Of a stretch of DNA of 64,000 nucleotides, positions 1 to 8,203 are shown in pieces. The stretch lies in NCBI GenBank assembly GCA_029863175.1, contig JAOTVX010000015.1, positions 1-64,000 on the forward strand, in the 5' to 3' direction. Each line of letters begins with the position of its first letter. Positions within the stretch are counted from its first letter, which is position 1. The notes beneath the pieces were generated by a model. The model did no database searches and was not told where the DNA came from. It worked only from the letters and a program-made list of their open reading frames with translations. This stretch comes from Betaproteobacteria bacterium. GTDB taxonomy: Bacteria > Pseudomonadota > Gammaproteobacteria > Burkholderiales > SG8-41. A program made the position numbers and the translations under genes.

Positions 1-355
1 TCTCAGCCGCAACGGCGACGTCTCCGAGATGGAAATTCCTATGGGCGATGGCCTTGCCCCCCTTCATCTGAAGGCCGAAGGAGGCAAGGGTGCGTCGCGC
101 GGCCAGAGAATCATCCTCAGCCTGCGCCCCGAAGATATCTCGCTGCATCTACAGCGGCCGGAAGGCGATTCCAGCGTCAATCTGATGGAAGCGGAGGTGA
201 TCGACACGGTTTACCTCGGCAACTTCCTCGACTGTCAGGTGAAGGTGGGGATGCACGAGGTGGGCATCCAGATCGACCACTTCGAGCGCCTCGCTCCTGC
301 GCAGAAAGTGTTTCTCACTTTCCGACCCGAGCACGGTCTGTGTCTGACAGAATAA
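1..355 (+). CDS. ABC transporter ATP-binding protein, C-terminal fragment
   Basis: The gene enters from outside the window; only the last ~117 codons are present, read in the frame starting at base 2 and ending with TAA at 353. The segment LSLRPEDISL and the closing TFRPEHGL are typical of the TOBE domain that follows the nucleotide-binding domain in importer ATPases of the PotA/UgpC/MalK type. The Walker motifs would lie upstream. The substrate cannot be told from this part. The next gene, 39 bases on, is a soluble dehydrogenase, so this is probably the last transporter gene of an import operon. The domain class is fairly secure; the cargo is unknown. Confidence 0.7.
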   Translation, partial: LSRNGDVSEMEIPMGDGLAPLHLKAEGGKGASRGQRIILSLRPEDISLHLQRPEGDSSVNLMEAEVIDTVYLGNFLDCQVKVGMHEVGIQIDHFERLAPAQKVFLTFRPEHGLCLTE

Positions 356-394
356 GCTGGCACAGCTTTCCGCTTTTCCTGCCTCGGTACTCGG

Positions 395-1477
395 ATGGCA
401 CGAGGTAAAGAGATCAAGATAGCGGTACTCGCTGGTGACGGCATCGGGCCCGAGATTACCGCGGCGACCACCAAGGTACTACGGGCGGCGGCGGCAGCAG
501 CCCGGCTTTCGATTGTGCTCAAGCCTGCCCTGATCGGCTGGGTTCCGTACAAGCGCTACAAGACGACATTGCCCGACGCGACGCTGGCGGCAATGCGGAA
601 CTGCGACGGCTGGATCGTCGGCCCGACCTATGCCGGGGAATACCCGAAGGACGACCCCTATCGGGGGCACCCCAACGGCTTCATCCGCAGGCATTTCAAG
701 TTGTTTGCGAACGTCCGGCCCGTCGAGGCCTGGCCGCAACTCGATCCGCTGATCGAGGATCTCCGGATCACGGTGTTGCGAGAGAACACGGAAGGTTTCT
801 ACCCCGATCGTAACCTTGCCTGGGGATACGGGGAATTCAAGCCGCGCGACGACGTGGCGCTTGCGCTCCGCGTCATAACCGGGGAGGCGTGCCGTAGATT
901 CGCGCACTTCGCATTCGAGTATGCGCAAGCAACGGGCGAGCGCCGCCTCGCGGTGATCCACAAGCGTACCGCTCTGCCCCAGACGGAGGGATTGTTCATC
1001 GGTGCCTTCGAGGCCTTGCGTGGCCGCTTCAGGAAGGTTTCGCTCGAGCTGGTCAGAATCGACACGTTCAGCTCGTCGTTTCCTCGCGACCCCGGCCGCT
1101 ACCGTCTGGTCGCCACGACCAATCTGTTTGGCGACATCCTTTCGGATCAGGCATCGGGCCTGGCGGGGGGCGTCGGTCTGGCGCCGTCGTTGAACGCCGG
1201 GCGTGACCATGCCATGGCACAAGCCGTGCACGGAACTGCGCCGGACATTGCCGGCAAAGAAAGAGCCAATCCCGCCGCGTTGATACTCTCCACGGCGCTG
1301 CTGCTGCGCTGGGTCTATCAGAGGAGCCGGAACCGGGCGTGCAAAGACACGGCAGCGTTGATGGAGCGGGGTGTCAGGGCGGCCATTGCCGCGGGAACGG
1401 TCACACCCGACCTCGGGGGTAATGCATCAACGACGGCATTCGCCAATACCGTCATTTCCTCGTGCAAAAAGCGGTGA
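395..1477 (+). CDS. isocitrate/isopropylmalate dehydrogenase family protein
   Basis: A 360-residue NAD(P)-dependent decarboxylating dehydrogenase of the IDH/IPMDH/tartrate dehydrogenase superfamily. Visible motifs are GDGIGPE near residue 14, RENTEGFY near 130 (catalytic Tyr), HKRTALPQTEGLF near 188, TTNLFGDILSD near 241 (metal Asp residues) and HGTAPDIAGK near 279 (cofactor loop). The usual K-x-N of the lysine motif is K-R-T here, so the conserved Asn is replaced. That makes leuB or icd an unsafe name; a 2-hydroxy-diacid such as tartrate or malate is possible. It follows a transporter ATPase by 39 bases and may be co-transcribed. No clear ribosome binding site was seen at the ATG. Confidence 0.8.
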   Translation: MARGKEIKIAVLAGDGIGPEITAATTKVLRAAAAAARLSIVLKPALIGWVPYKRYKTTLPDATLAAMRNCDGWIVGPTYAGEYPKDDPYRGHPNGFIRRHFKLFANVRPVEAWPQLDPLIEDLRITVLRENTEGFYPDRNLAWGYGEFKPRDDVALALRVITGEACRRFAHFAFEYAQATGERRLAVIHKRTALPQTEGLFIGAFEALRGRFRKVSLELVRIDTFSSSFPRDPGRYRLVATTNLFGDILSDQASGLAGGVGLAPSLNAGRDHAMAQAVHGTAPDIAGKERANPAALILSTALLLRWVYQRSRNRACKDTAALMERGVRAAIAAGTVTPDLGGNASTTAFANTVISSCKKR

Positions 1478-1501
1478 GCGGCATCAAGGGCAGCGCCAGG
1501 T

Positions 1502-1515
1502 TTGATTTAGGTCAA
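1502..1515 (+). promoter_or_regulatory. FNR/Anr-like operator
   Basis: TTGAT-N4-GTCAA differs by one base from the FNR-type consensus TTGAT-N4-ATCAA. It lies 55 bases upstream of the GTG start of the CBS-domain gene, a position compatible with activation under low oxygen. The match is seen directly; control by an FNR-family regulator is inferred. No good -10 was pinned down. Confidence 0.45.
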
Positions 1516-1570
1516 GAAGCGGAGCGAATGTTGGCACTACGCTAACCTGAAAACGACAAGGAGTGCCCTC

Positions 1571-1966
1571 GTGTTGATACGGAACCATATGAGCACGCCC
1601 GCAGTGACCGTCCGGTCGGACGCGGATTACAAGGCTGCCCTGAAAGTCATGCAGGAAAACGCATTGCACCACTTGCCGGTCGTGGATGCGGACGGCAAAC
1701 TGGTCGGGATGGCCGCCGAGCGCGATCTTCTGCTCGCAGCGACACATTACCTGCAATCGGCGGTCGAAGTCGGAGACATCATGCATCGGGGCGTCGTGAC
1801 AGTGACGTCGGAGATGTCAGTCGCAGAGGCGGCGACCCTGATGGTCGAGAAGCGCATCGGTGGGCTGCCGGTCCTGGACGGCGGCAAGCAACTGATCGGC
1901 ATCATCACCGAGACGGACATGTTCAGGGCCCTCGTGAAATCACTGGACGAACCCAGAGCGGCCTGA
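1571..1966 (+). CDS. CBS-domain pair protein
   Basis: A 131-residue soluble protein made almost wholly of two CBS domains (about residues 7-58 and 75-127), the second with the typical GGLPVLD...LIGIITETDMFR core. Such stand-alone Bateman modules bind adenosine nucleotides and act as energy or stress sensors; no catalytic domain is attached. The GTG start is chosen because AAGGAG sits 8 bases upstream; the next in-frame ATG (1589) would cut into the first domain. The FNR-like box upstream suggests oxygen-responsive expression. The partner protein is unknown. Confidence 0.85.
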   Translation: MLIRNHMSTPAVTVRSDADYKAALKVMQENALHHLPVVDADGKLVGMAAERDLLLAATHYLQSAVEVGDIMHRGVVTVTSEMSVAEAATLMVEKRIGGLPVLDGGKQLIGIITETDMFRALVKSLDEPRAA

Positions 1967-2164
1967 GCGTACCGCAGGACGGCTGGCTGGCGGCGCGAAA
2001 ACGCGTAGCGGCACCGGCGCTCCCGGACTCGGATTGCAGTTCCAGCGGCAGCGCTCGACGTTGAAGTCAAGTAAGGCTAAGTGCAGCGCTAGTTCGTTTT
2101 CTCCGCACTACGTGGTCCCGGGGTGCTTTACACTTCCGGGAGCTCATCTTTCTTTTCTTTGGTT

Positions 2165-3085
2165 ATGAATCCACCAGTCATTGGAGTGATCGGCCTGGGC
2201 ATCATGGGCGGTGCCATGGCCGAGGCCCTGCTCGAAAAAGGGTATAAGGTCGTCGGCCACGATATCGTCCCGGCTGCGCGCAGGCGGCTGGGCAAGGCTG
2301 GCGGACGTCCGCTGGCGTCCGGCGCGGCGGTGGCGAGAAGCGCCGACATCGTGATTACGTCGCTTGCGACGGTCGAGGCGCTCGAAGACGTGATCGGACA
2401 GCTGGCGATGGCCGGGCGGCCGCGGCGTCGCGCGAGACCTGTCGTGATCGAGACCAGTACGCTTCCGCTCGCCGACAAGGAACAGGCGCGGCGGCGGTTG
2501 CAGGCCGCGCGTATCTCAGCACTCGATTGCCCCATCAGCGGCACGGCGGTGCGGCTTAAGGAGCGGGCCTGGACGATCTTCGGAAGCGGGCCAAAAGCTG
2601 CTTTTGATCGCGTGCGGCCCGTGCTCCAGGTTTTCACCGATAAGGTTCCTTATTGTGGCGCGTTTGGAAATGGCAGCAAGATGAAGTTCGCGGTGAATCA
2701 CCTGGTGGCGATCCTGAACGTAGCTACGGCCGAGTCGCTCGCCTTCGGGCGCAAGATGGGCCTCGACCCCCGTCAGCTCCTCGAGCTGTTCGGTCCCAGC
2801 CCGATCGTCGGCACCGGCGTCTACCGGCTGCGCGGAGCGATGATGGCGCGCCGCCGCTACCGGCCGCCAACGATGAAGGTCGAGGTGTGGCAGAAGGACA
2901 TGCAAGTCATCGGCGACATGGCCAAGTCGGTGGATTGTCCGACGCCGCTTTTTACGGCGTGCGCGCCGCTTTACAGCGCGGCGATGGCGCAGGGTTATGC
3001 CCAAGCGGACACGGCCTCCGTTCACGAGGTGCTCGCGGTGATGGCAGGTATCGCTCGCCCGAAGCGGGGCCACGTTAAACGGTGA
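2165..3085 (+). CDS. beta-hydroxyacid dehydrogenase family oxidoreductase
   Basis: A 306-residue NAD(P)-dependent oxidoreductase of the 3-hydroxyisobutyrate dehydrogenase/GLYR1 family. The Rossmann motif GLGIMGGAMA is near residue 9, the substrate loop DCPISGTA near 118, and the helix GNGSKMKFAVNHL near 175 carries the catalytic Lys in the spacing seen in glyoxylate/succinic-semialdehyde reductases. An upstream GTG at 2123 is in frame, but ATG 2165 gives the normal N-terminus directly before the first strand. It precedes an amidohydrolase and an alpha/beta hydrolase on the same strand, suggesting a small catabolic operon. The substrate is unknown. Confidence 0.85.
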   Translation: MNPPVIGVIGLGIMGGAMAEALLEKGYKVVGHDIVPAARRRLGKAGGRPLASGAAVARSADIVITSLATVEALEDVIGQLAMAGRPRRRARPVVIETSTLPLADKEQARRRLQAARISALDCPISGTAVRLKERAWTIFGSGPKAAFDRVRPVLQVFTDKVPYCGAFGNGSKMKFAVNHLVAILNVATAESLAFGRKMGLDPRQLLELFGPSPIVGTGVYRLRGAMMARRRYRPPTMKVEVWQKDMQVIGDMAKSVDCPTPLFTACAPLYSAAMAQGYAQADTASVHEVLAVMAGIARPKRGHVKR

Positions 3086-3126
3086 GCAGCCAGCGTTGAC
3101 CACAGAACAGTTAACGGTGAACGAAG

Positions 3127-4227
3127 ATGCATGACAATCTGAAGCTGGACATTTTCCCGCACATTTTCCCGAGGCCGTTCTTCGAGCGCGTGAAGGCGCA
3201 GGCCGAAGGCAACCCCGGCCTGGCATCGGTGTTGAAACGCTGGCTGGATATCCCGGTGCTCTGGGACCTCGATGCCCGGCTGCGCATGATGCGGCGCTTC
3301 AGGGGCTACAAGCAGGTCCTGACGCTGTCGTTACCGGCGATCGAATTTCTTGCCGGGCCCGAAGACTCACCAATGCTTGCGCGCCTCGCCAATGACGGCA
3401 TGGCCGAGATCGTTGCCGCGTACCCGGAGCAGTTTCCGGCATTCGTCGCGTCCCTGCCCATGAACAACGTGCCAGCGGCGCTGGAGGAGATGGACCGCGC
3501 GATCGGCACGCTGGGGGCAAAAGGCGTCCAGGTCTTCACGCATGTCAACGGCAGGCCGCTCGATGAGCCGGAGTTCTTCCCGGTGTTCGAGCGTTGCGTG
3601 ATGCAGTACGATTTGCCGATCTGGCTCCACCCGACGCGCACTTCAAAGTTCGCCGATTACGTCACCGAGAGCAAGTCTAAGTACGAGATCTGGTGGCTGT
3701 TCGGCTGGCCCTACGAGACCAGCGCGTGCATGGCCCGCATCGTTTTCTCCGGAATGCTCGACCGGCTGCCGCGGATGAAGGTCATTACCCATCACTGTGG
3801 CGCGATGGCGCCGTTTTTCGAGGGACGGCTCGGGCCGGGAATGGATCAGATGGGGGCGCGCACCTCCGATGAGGACTATGGTGGCCTCCTGAAGCGCATG
3901 TCAAAGCGCCCGATCGACTATTTTCGGATGTTCTATGCCGACACGTCTGTGAACGGATCGGCTTCGGCGATACGTTGCGGACTGGATTTCTTCGGCGCGA
4001 AACGGGTGCTGTTCGGTACCGATTGCCCCTTCGATCCGGAGGGTGGCCCCATGTTCATTCGCGAGACCATCCGCGCGATCGGGTCGCTGAAGCTGAAGCA
4101 GGCGGACGCCCGCAAGCTCTACTATGAGAACGCCCTGGGCATGATGCGGCTCGACTTGCCAATGTCGCGCCCGGCGAAATCCAGAAGCCGCCCGCATGCT
4201 CGCAGGAAACCGAAAGGCAGAACGTGA
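3127..4227 (+). CDS. amidohydrolase family 2 (ACMSD-like) protein
   Basis: A 366-residue metal-dependent TIM-barrel hydrolase or decarboxylase of the amidohydrolase-2 family, which includes ACMSD and gamma-resorcylate decarboxylase. Visible metal-site elements are IWLHPTRT (middle His), VITHHCGAMAPF (His pair) and LFGTDCPFDPEGGP (late Asp). The first motif, normally D-x-H-x-H, is here D-I-F-P-H-I-F-P near residue 9, so the first His is missing or moved. A basic tail of about 20 residues (many Arg, Lys, Ser) follows the barrel. It sits 41 bases after the beta-hydroxyacid dehydrogenase and 58 bases before the alpha/beta hydrolase. The reaction is unknown; C-C bond cleavage is an inference. Confidence 0.82.
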   Translation: MHDNLKLDIFPHIFPRPFFERVKAQAEGNPGLASVLKRWLDIPVLWDLDARLRMMRRFRGYKQVLTLSLPAIEFLAGPEDSPMLARLANDGMAEIVAAYPEQFPAFVASLPMNNVPAALEEMDRAIGTLGAKGVQVFTHVNGRPLDEPEFFPVFERCVMQYDLPIWLHPTRTSKFADYVTESKSKYEIWWLFGWPYETSACMARIVFSGMLDRLPRMKVITHHCGAMAPFFEGRLGPGMDQMGARTSDEDYGGLLKRMSKRPIDYFRMFYADTSVNGSASAIRCGLDFFGAKRVLFGTDCPFDPEGGPMFIRETIRAIGSLKLKQADARKLYYENALGMMRLDLPMSRPAKSRSRPHARRKPKGRT

Positions 4228-4285
4228 CGACGGGGCGGTTGAGCGACGAGCCTCGAACGTATCCGCTGCGGGGTGAGTAGGTGCC

Positions 4286-5434
4286 ATGGATGCCATTGAG
4301 AGCATAACGACAACGCCGGCGCTCACGTGCGTCACGTCGCTGGCGGACGGGCAGAAATTGCTCACGATGGACCGTTTCGTGCCCCATGTTTCCACGGTGC
4401 CGGCGAATCGCGGACGGGCCGTGGGTCTGCATTTGCGAGAAAAAGTCCTCGCTAGCACTCTCGATCGAAAGCGGGCAGCCAGTGCGCCGATCGTCCTCTT
4501 TATCCACGGCGGCTATTCGCCATCGGTGGTGGCCTACGACCTCGACTACCGGGACTACAGCTGGATGGGCCAGCTCGCGCGCGCCGGTTTCGACCTCTTT
4601 GCGATGACCCACACTGGCTACGGTGGTTCGCCGAAGCCGATGATGGACGATCCCTGCAACGTCGACCCGGCATATCAAGCGCAGCTCATTCCCAGGGTTC
4701 TGAACGATGCGTGTGCGCCGCGCTATCCATACAAGCTCATTTCCAGCCGCACGGAGTGGGATGAAATAGAGAGCGTCGTGGGATTTGTCATGGCCCTGCG
4801 GCAAGTGGACAGGATCAGCCTCGTCGGCTGGTCCACCGGGACGCCACGGGCGGGCGGATTTGCCGCTATGCATCCGGAGAAAGTGGACAAGCTCGTGCTG
4901 CTCGCTCCTAGCCCGTTCTTCCCGTCGGACACACCCCCCGACCCGATGCCGGAGCCGGGCGCGCCGGTGATCTTGCAAAGTCATGACATGCTCATGAATC
5001 AGCGCTGGCAGGACCATGTGCGCACAGCCGGCCAGGTCGAGCATCCGGAGATACGCGAGGTCATGTGGCGTGCGCTGATGGTCGAGGATGGACTGGGCGA
5101 GCAGTGGGGTCCCGACGGTGTGGGCGTCATGCGAGCGCCTAACCGGATGAATTACGGTTGGCGCGCCAACGCGGCGCGTCTCAGCGCGCCGACGCTTGTC
5201 ATGCTGGGCGAGCACGACAACTACGAAAAGCGGCGCGACGCATGGGGCGGCCTGGCATCGGTGCACAAAGTGTTCGTGAAGATTGAGGGCGCATCTCACT
5301 TCGTGCAGTACGAGCGCGGCCGGCATGTGGTGCACCGGTTTACGGAAGAGTGGTTAAAAAGCGGCTGTATCGCAGATACGACACGCGCCGAATTCGCGGC
5401 GGACTGGGACGGCAAGCTCCGACGCCTCGATTAA
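4286..5434 (+). CDS. alpha/beta hydrolase
   Basis: A 382-residue serine hydrolase with the canonical fold. The oxyanion segment LFIHGGYSP is near residue 71, the nucleophile elbow GWSTG near 180, and a late GASHFVQYE supplies the catalytic His. ATG at 4286 is the first start after the previous gene. No signal peptide is seen. The segment GYGGSPKPMMDDPCNVDP and the long cap region separate it from simple esterases, and it resembles hydrolases found with decarboxylases in catabolic loci. It is probably co-transcribed with the amidohydrolase 58 bases upstream. The substrate cannot be read from sequence. Confidence 0.85.
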   Translation: MDAIESITTTPALTCVTSLADGQKLLTMDRFVPHVSTVPANRGRAVGLHLREKVLASTLDRKRAASAPIVLFIHGGYSPSVVAYDLDYRDYSWMGQLARAGFDLFAMTHTGYGGSPKPMMDDPCNVDPAYQAQLIPRVLNDACAPRYPYKLISSRTEWDEIESVVGFVMALRQVDRISLVGWSTGTPRAGGFAAMHPEKVDKLVLLAPSPFFPSDTPPDPMPEPGAPVILQSHDMLMNQRWQDHVRTAGQVEHPEIREVMWRALMVEDGLGEQWGPDGVGVMRAPNRMNYGWRANAARLSAPTLVMLGEHDNYEKRRDAWGGLASVHKVFVKIEGASHFVQYERGRHVVHRFTEEWLKSGCIADTTRAEFAADWDGKLRRLD

Positions 5435-5514
5435 ACCGAGGTGCGCTGGGGCGAGCGGCGCCCAGAGGCTGTCCCGTCGGGGAGGCGAGAGCCGGCTGCC
5501 CGCGCGGCGACCTG

Positions 5515-6141
5515 TTAGGAAGCGCGGGATCTCTTGCCGGACATGCCGGCCGTCAGCGTGAACCGCAGGGCGTCCTCGATCGTCATGTCGAGCGGCTCGA
5601 TCCGCGACCTGGGCAGATAGATTGTGTAGCCGCCAATCTGGTAGCTCATCGGGAGATAGACTCCGACGAGCGAATCGGACGCTCCGGACTTTAAGGACGC
5701 GCCGCTGACATCCGTGACCGTCACGAACCCGACCAGCCGGATCTGGTCCGTGAGCGACACCGCGACGACCTGCTGGAAGCCCTTTTCAGAATCCTTCTTG
5801 GAGAGGAAACCGGCGATATCGCGGATGCTTCCGTAGATGCTTTTGACCAAAGGAATCCGGTCGAGCAACGCATCGATGCGGGCCAAGAGCCGCCGCGTGA
5901 TCCAGACGTTCATCAGGATCCCCGCGATGAAGATGAGCACAATGGCCAGCAAGATTCCCATCCCCGTCCAGTAATTCCCGTACGGGAACACGGATTGAAT
6001 AAGGCCACCCAGGAAATTCTCCGCCGTGGCGGCAAGCCAGTAAAGCATCGCCAGCGTCAACGTGATGGGCAACGTAATGGCTAACCCCTGCAGAAAGATG
6101 CTCGAGACCGTTCTGGCTCGCTTTCTGGTTTTATGGCTCAT
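5515..6141 (-). CDS. DUF502 family membrane protein
   Basis: A 208-residue inner-membrane protein. Two hydrophobic segments (about residues 15-35 and 55-78) are followed by a soluble region with RIPLVKSIYGSIRDI, the hallmark of the DUF502 family. The function is unknown. An in-frame upstream extension exists, but the ATG at 6141 has a strong GAGGAG 6 bases before it and gives a basic N-terminus (MSHKTRKRAR). It is divergent from the UbiD-family gene across ~240 bases, which show no further gene. Confidence 0.85.
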   Translation of the reverse strand: MSHKTRKRARTVSSIFLQGLAITLPITLTLAMLYWLAATAENFLGGLIQSVFPYGNYWTGMGILLAIVLIFIAGILMNVWITRRLLARIDALLDRIPLVKSIYGSIRDIAGFLSKKDSEKGFQQVVAVSLTDQIRLVGFVTVTDVSGASLKSGASDSLVGVYLPMSYQIGGYTIYLPRSRIEPLDMTIEDALRFTLTAGMSGKRSRAS

Positions 6142-6368
6142 GCCTGTCTCCTCTATATTCCTGTAGTACGCCGATCGAGCCGGCCATCTCGCTGCAACCA
6201 CGGAGCGCAACACCGGGCAGGCGCGTCGCCGGAAGCGTCAATCTACCGCAACAGCGCAGGCTTGCACTATGCACGATGTCTGCCCGTGGACCATTCTCCG
6301 CCGAGGGCGATCGGTTTTCGTGCGATTGCCGGGCGCTAATCGATGAGCTACGATCAGCCGACCCGGAT

Positions 6369-6396
6369 GAATGATGAATGGTAAATGGTGAATAAC
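6369..6396 (+). repeat. degenerate heptad tract at the 5' end of the UbiD-family gene
   Basis: Four 7-bp units (GAATGAT, GAATGGT, AAATGGT, GAATAAC) lie back to back. The first possible ATG of the downstream gene (6385) is inside the third unit, so its first codons may be repeat-derived. It is a short single-arm member of the dispersed 7-bp-period family in this window. Confidence 0.5.
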
Positions 6397-8076
6397 AAGC
6401 CTGAAACGTCGGCGCGAACCGAAAAAATGGAAGCAAGTCCTCCGCGGGATGCGAGGCGAGGCTATCCCGACCTGCACGAGCACCTCGAAGAGCTGAAGAA
6501 GCGAGGGCTGCTCTTGACCATCGAGCGGCCGATCGACAAGGACGCCGAGCTGCATCCGCTCGTCCGCTGGCAGTACGTGGGTGGTGTCGAGGAGCACGAA
6601 CGCAAGGCGTTTCTTTTCACCAACGTCGTGGACGGCCGCGGACGCCAATACCGTTTCCCGGTCGTGGTCGGCGCTTTCGCCGGCAATCGCGAGATCTATT
6701 GCATCGGCATGCGCACACCGGCCGAAGAGGTGCAGCACAAATGGGATCATGCGATCGCCAACCCGCTGCCGCCCCGAATCGTTGAAAGCGCCCCTTGCCA
6801 AGAGGTTGTCATCGTTGGCGAGGCGCTGAAGGGGGAGGGCAACGGGCTCGATTCCCTGCCGATTCCGATCTCGACCCCGGGCTACGACAGTGCGCCCACG
6901 CTGACCGCGACCAACGTCATTACCAAGGACCCTGACACGGGCGTGCAAAATCACGGCACTTACCGGGCCGGGCTGAAAGCGCCGGACCGTTGCGTGATCC
7001 GCATGGCGACCCGGGTGGGTGGTGCGGGCGGCTACCAGTATTACCTCAAGCATCAGAAGCGCGGCGACAAGACCATGCCGTGCGCGATCGTGCTCGGCGC
7101 GCCGCCGAGCGTCGCCTTCGTGGCGCCGATGAAGCTACCGATCGGGCTCGACGAAATCGGCGTGGCGGGCGCTGTCGTGGGCCAGCCGATCAACGTTGTG
7201 CGCGCGAAAAGCGTCGATCTGCTGGTGCCCGCGGAGGCGGAGATCGTGATCGAAGGCCTGATCGACACTGAGTACCTGGAACCCGAAGGCCCGTTCGGTG
7301 AATCTCACGGCCACATCGCGCTCGAAGAGTTCAACATGCCCATGCACGTGACGGCGATCACGCATCGCAAGAACGCCATCGTTGCTTCATACATCAGCCA
7401 GGTGACACCAAGTGAGTCGAGCGCCATTAAACGGGTGTCATATGAGCCGATGTTCCTGTCCCATTTGCGCAATACCCTGGGCGTGAGGGGCGTTAAACGC
7501 GTGACGCTGCACGAGCGTATGACCGCACTGCGCCGTATCGTTCTCGTCACGGTGGAAAAGGGCACCCCGCGCACGGAAATCTGGCGCGCTCTTACGGGTG
7601 CCGCGAGCTTCAAGGCGGATTGCGGGAAGATCTGCATCGCCATCAACGAGGACATTGACCCGGACAACTCGGATGCCGTGTTCTGGGCGATCGCCTTTCG
7701 CATGAATCCGGTGAACGACCTTCAAGTGCTGGACTATCGCAGCCCCGGTCACGGCCCCGAGCGGGAGCATGAGGCGGAGCGGGGAGATGCGACGTTGCTG
7801 ATGGACGCGACCATGAAGGAAGAACTGCCGCCGCTCGCGCTGCCGAGGCAGGAGTACATGGAGCGCGCCCGCAAAGTATGGGAAGAGCTCGGGTTGCCGA
7901 AGCTGCGTGCGCAATCTCCGTGGTTTGGCGCGTTGCAAGGCGACTGGCTTCCGCAGTGGGAGGAAGCAGCAAAGCGTGCCGCCGCAGGCGGCTATCTCGA
8001 GAACGGCCGGGCGAGCGAGAAGCTCAGGCGCAAAGGTCTCAAGCCCGAGACCAAGTTCCGGCCCGATGCAGAGTGA
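6385..8076 (+). CDS. UbiD family decarboxylase
   Basis: A 563-residue member of the prenylated-FMN-dependent UbiD family, which reversibly decarboxylates aromatic or alpha,beta-unsaturated acids. The segment EPEGPFGESHGH (about residues 298-309) carries the two glutamates of the active-site triad, and PIPISTPGYDSAPTLTA lies in the N-terminal prFMN-binding part. It is longer than classical UbiD (~490), with an extra C-terminal ~60 residues rich in Arg and Lys. Two starts are possible: ATG 6385, inside a repeat tract, or ATG 6427. No UbiX-type flavin prenyltransferase is in the window, so prFMN must come from elsewhere. The stop codon lies in the first unit of the following repeat. It is probably catabolic rather than for ubiquinone synthesis. 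Confidence 0.88.
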   Translation: MVNNKPETSARTEKMEASPPRDARRGYPDLHEHLEELKKRGLLLTIERPIDKDAELHPLVRWQYVGGVEEHERKAFLFTNVVDGRGRQYRFPVVVGAFAGNREIYCIGMRTPAEEVQHKWDHAIANPLPPRIVESAPCQEVVIVGEALKGEGNGLDSLPIPISTPGYDSAPTLTATNVITKDPDTGVQNHGTYRAGLKAPDRCVIRMATRVGGAGGYQYYLKHQKRGDKTMPCAIVLGAPPSVAFVAPMKLPIGLDEIGVAGAVVGQPINVVRAKSVDLLVPAEAEIVIEGLIDTEYLEPEGPFGESHGHIALEEFNMPMHVTAITHRKNAIVASYISQVTPSESSAIKRVSYEPMFLSHLRNTLGVRGVKRVTLHERMTALRRIVLVTVEKGTPRTEIWRALTGAASFKADCGKICIAINEDIDPDNSDAVFWAIAFRMNPVNDLQVLDYRSPGHGPEREHEAERGDATLLMDATMKEELPPLALPRQEYMERARKVWEELGLPKLRAQSPWFGALQGDWLPQWEEAAKRAAAGGYLENGRASEKLRRKGLKPETKFRPDAE

Positions 8077-8195
8077 TGAGAACTGGTGATGAGAACTGGT
8101 GATGGGAAATGGTGATGAAAGGCGCTAGCAACACGGAGGAATAAGCGTCGCCCCATCACCATTTTTCATCACCATTAATCATCACCATCTTTCAT
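8073..8195. repeat. converging 13-bp tandem repeat element
   Basis: The left arm (8073-8124) has four 13-bp units beginning GTGATG (GTGATGAGAACTG twice, then two variants). The right arm (8154-8192) has three units beginning CATCACCAT. The arms are near reverse complements, so the whole could fold into a long imperfect hairpin with a ~29-base centre. The TGA stop of the UbiD-family gene is part of the first unit, and the right arm ends just before the convergent sirtuin gene's stop. It has no T-run and is not a classical terminator. Confidence 0.8.
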
Positions 8196-8203
8196 TACTT
8201 CTA

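Noticed and set aside
2116..2140. lac-like CTTTACACTTCCGG sequence as promoter of the beta-hydroxyacid dehydrogenase
   Set aside because: The -35-like TTTACA is present but no acceptable -10 follows at 16-18 bases.
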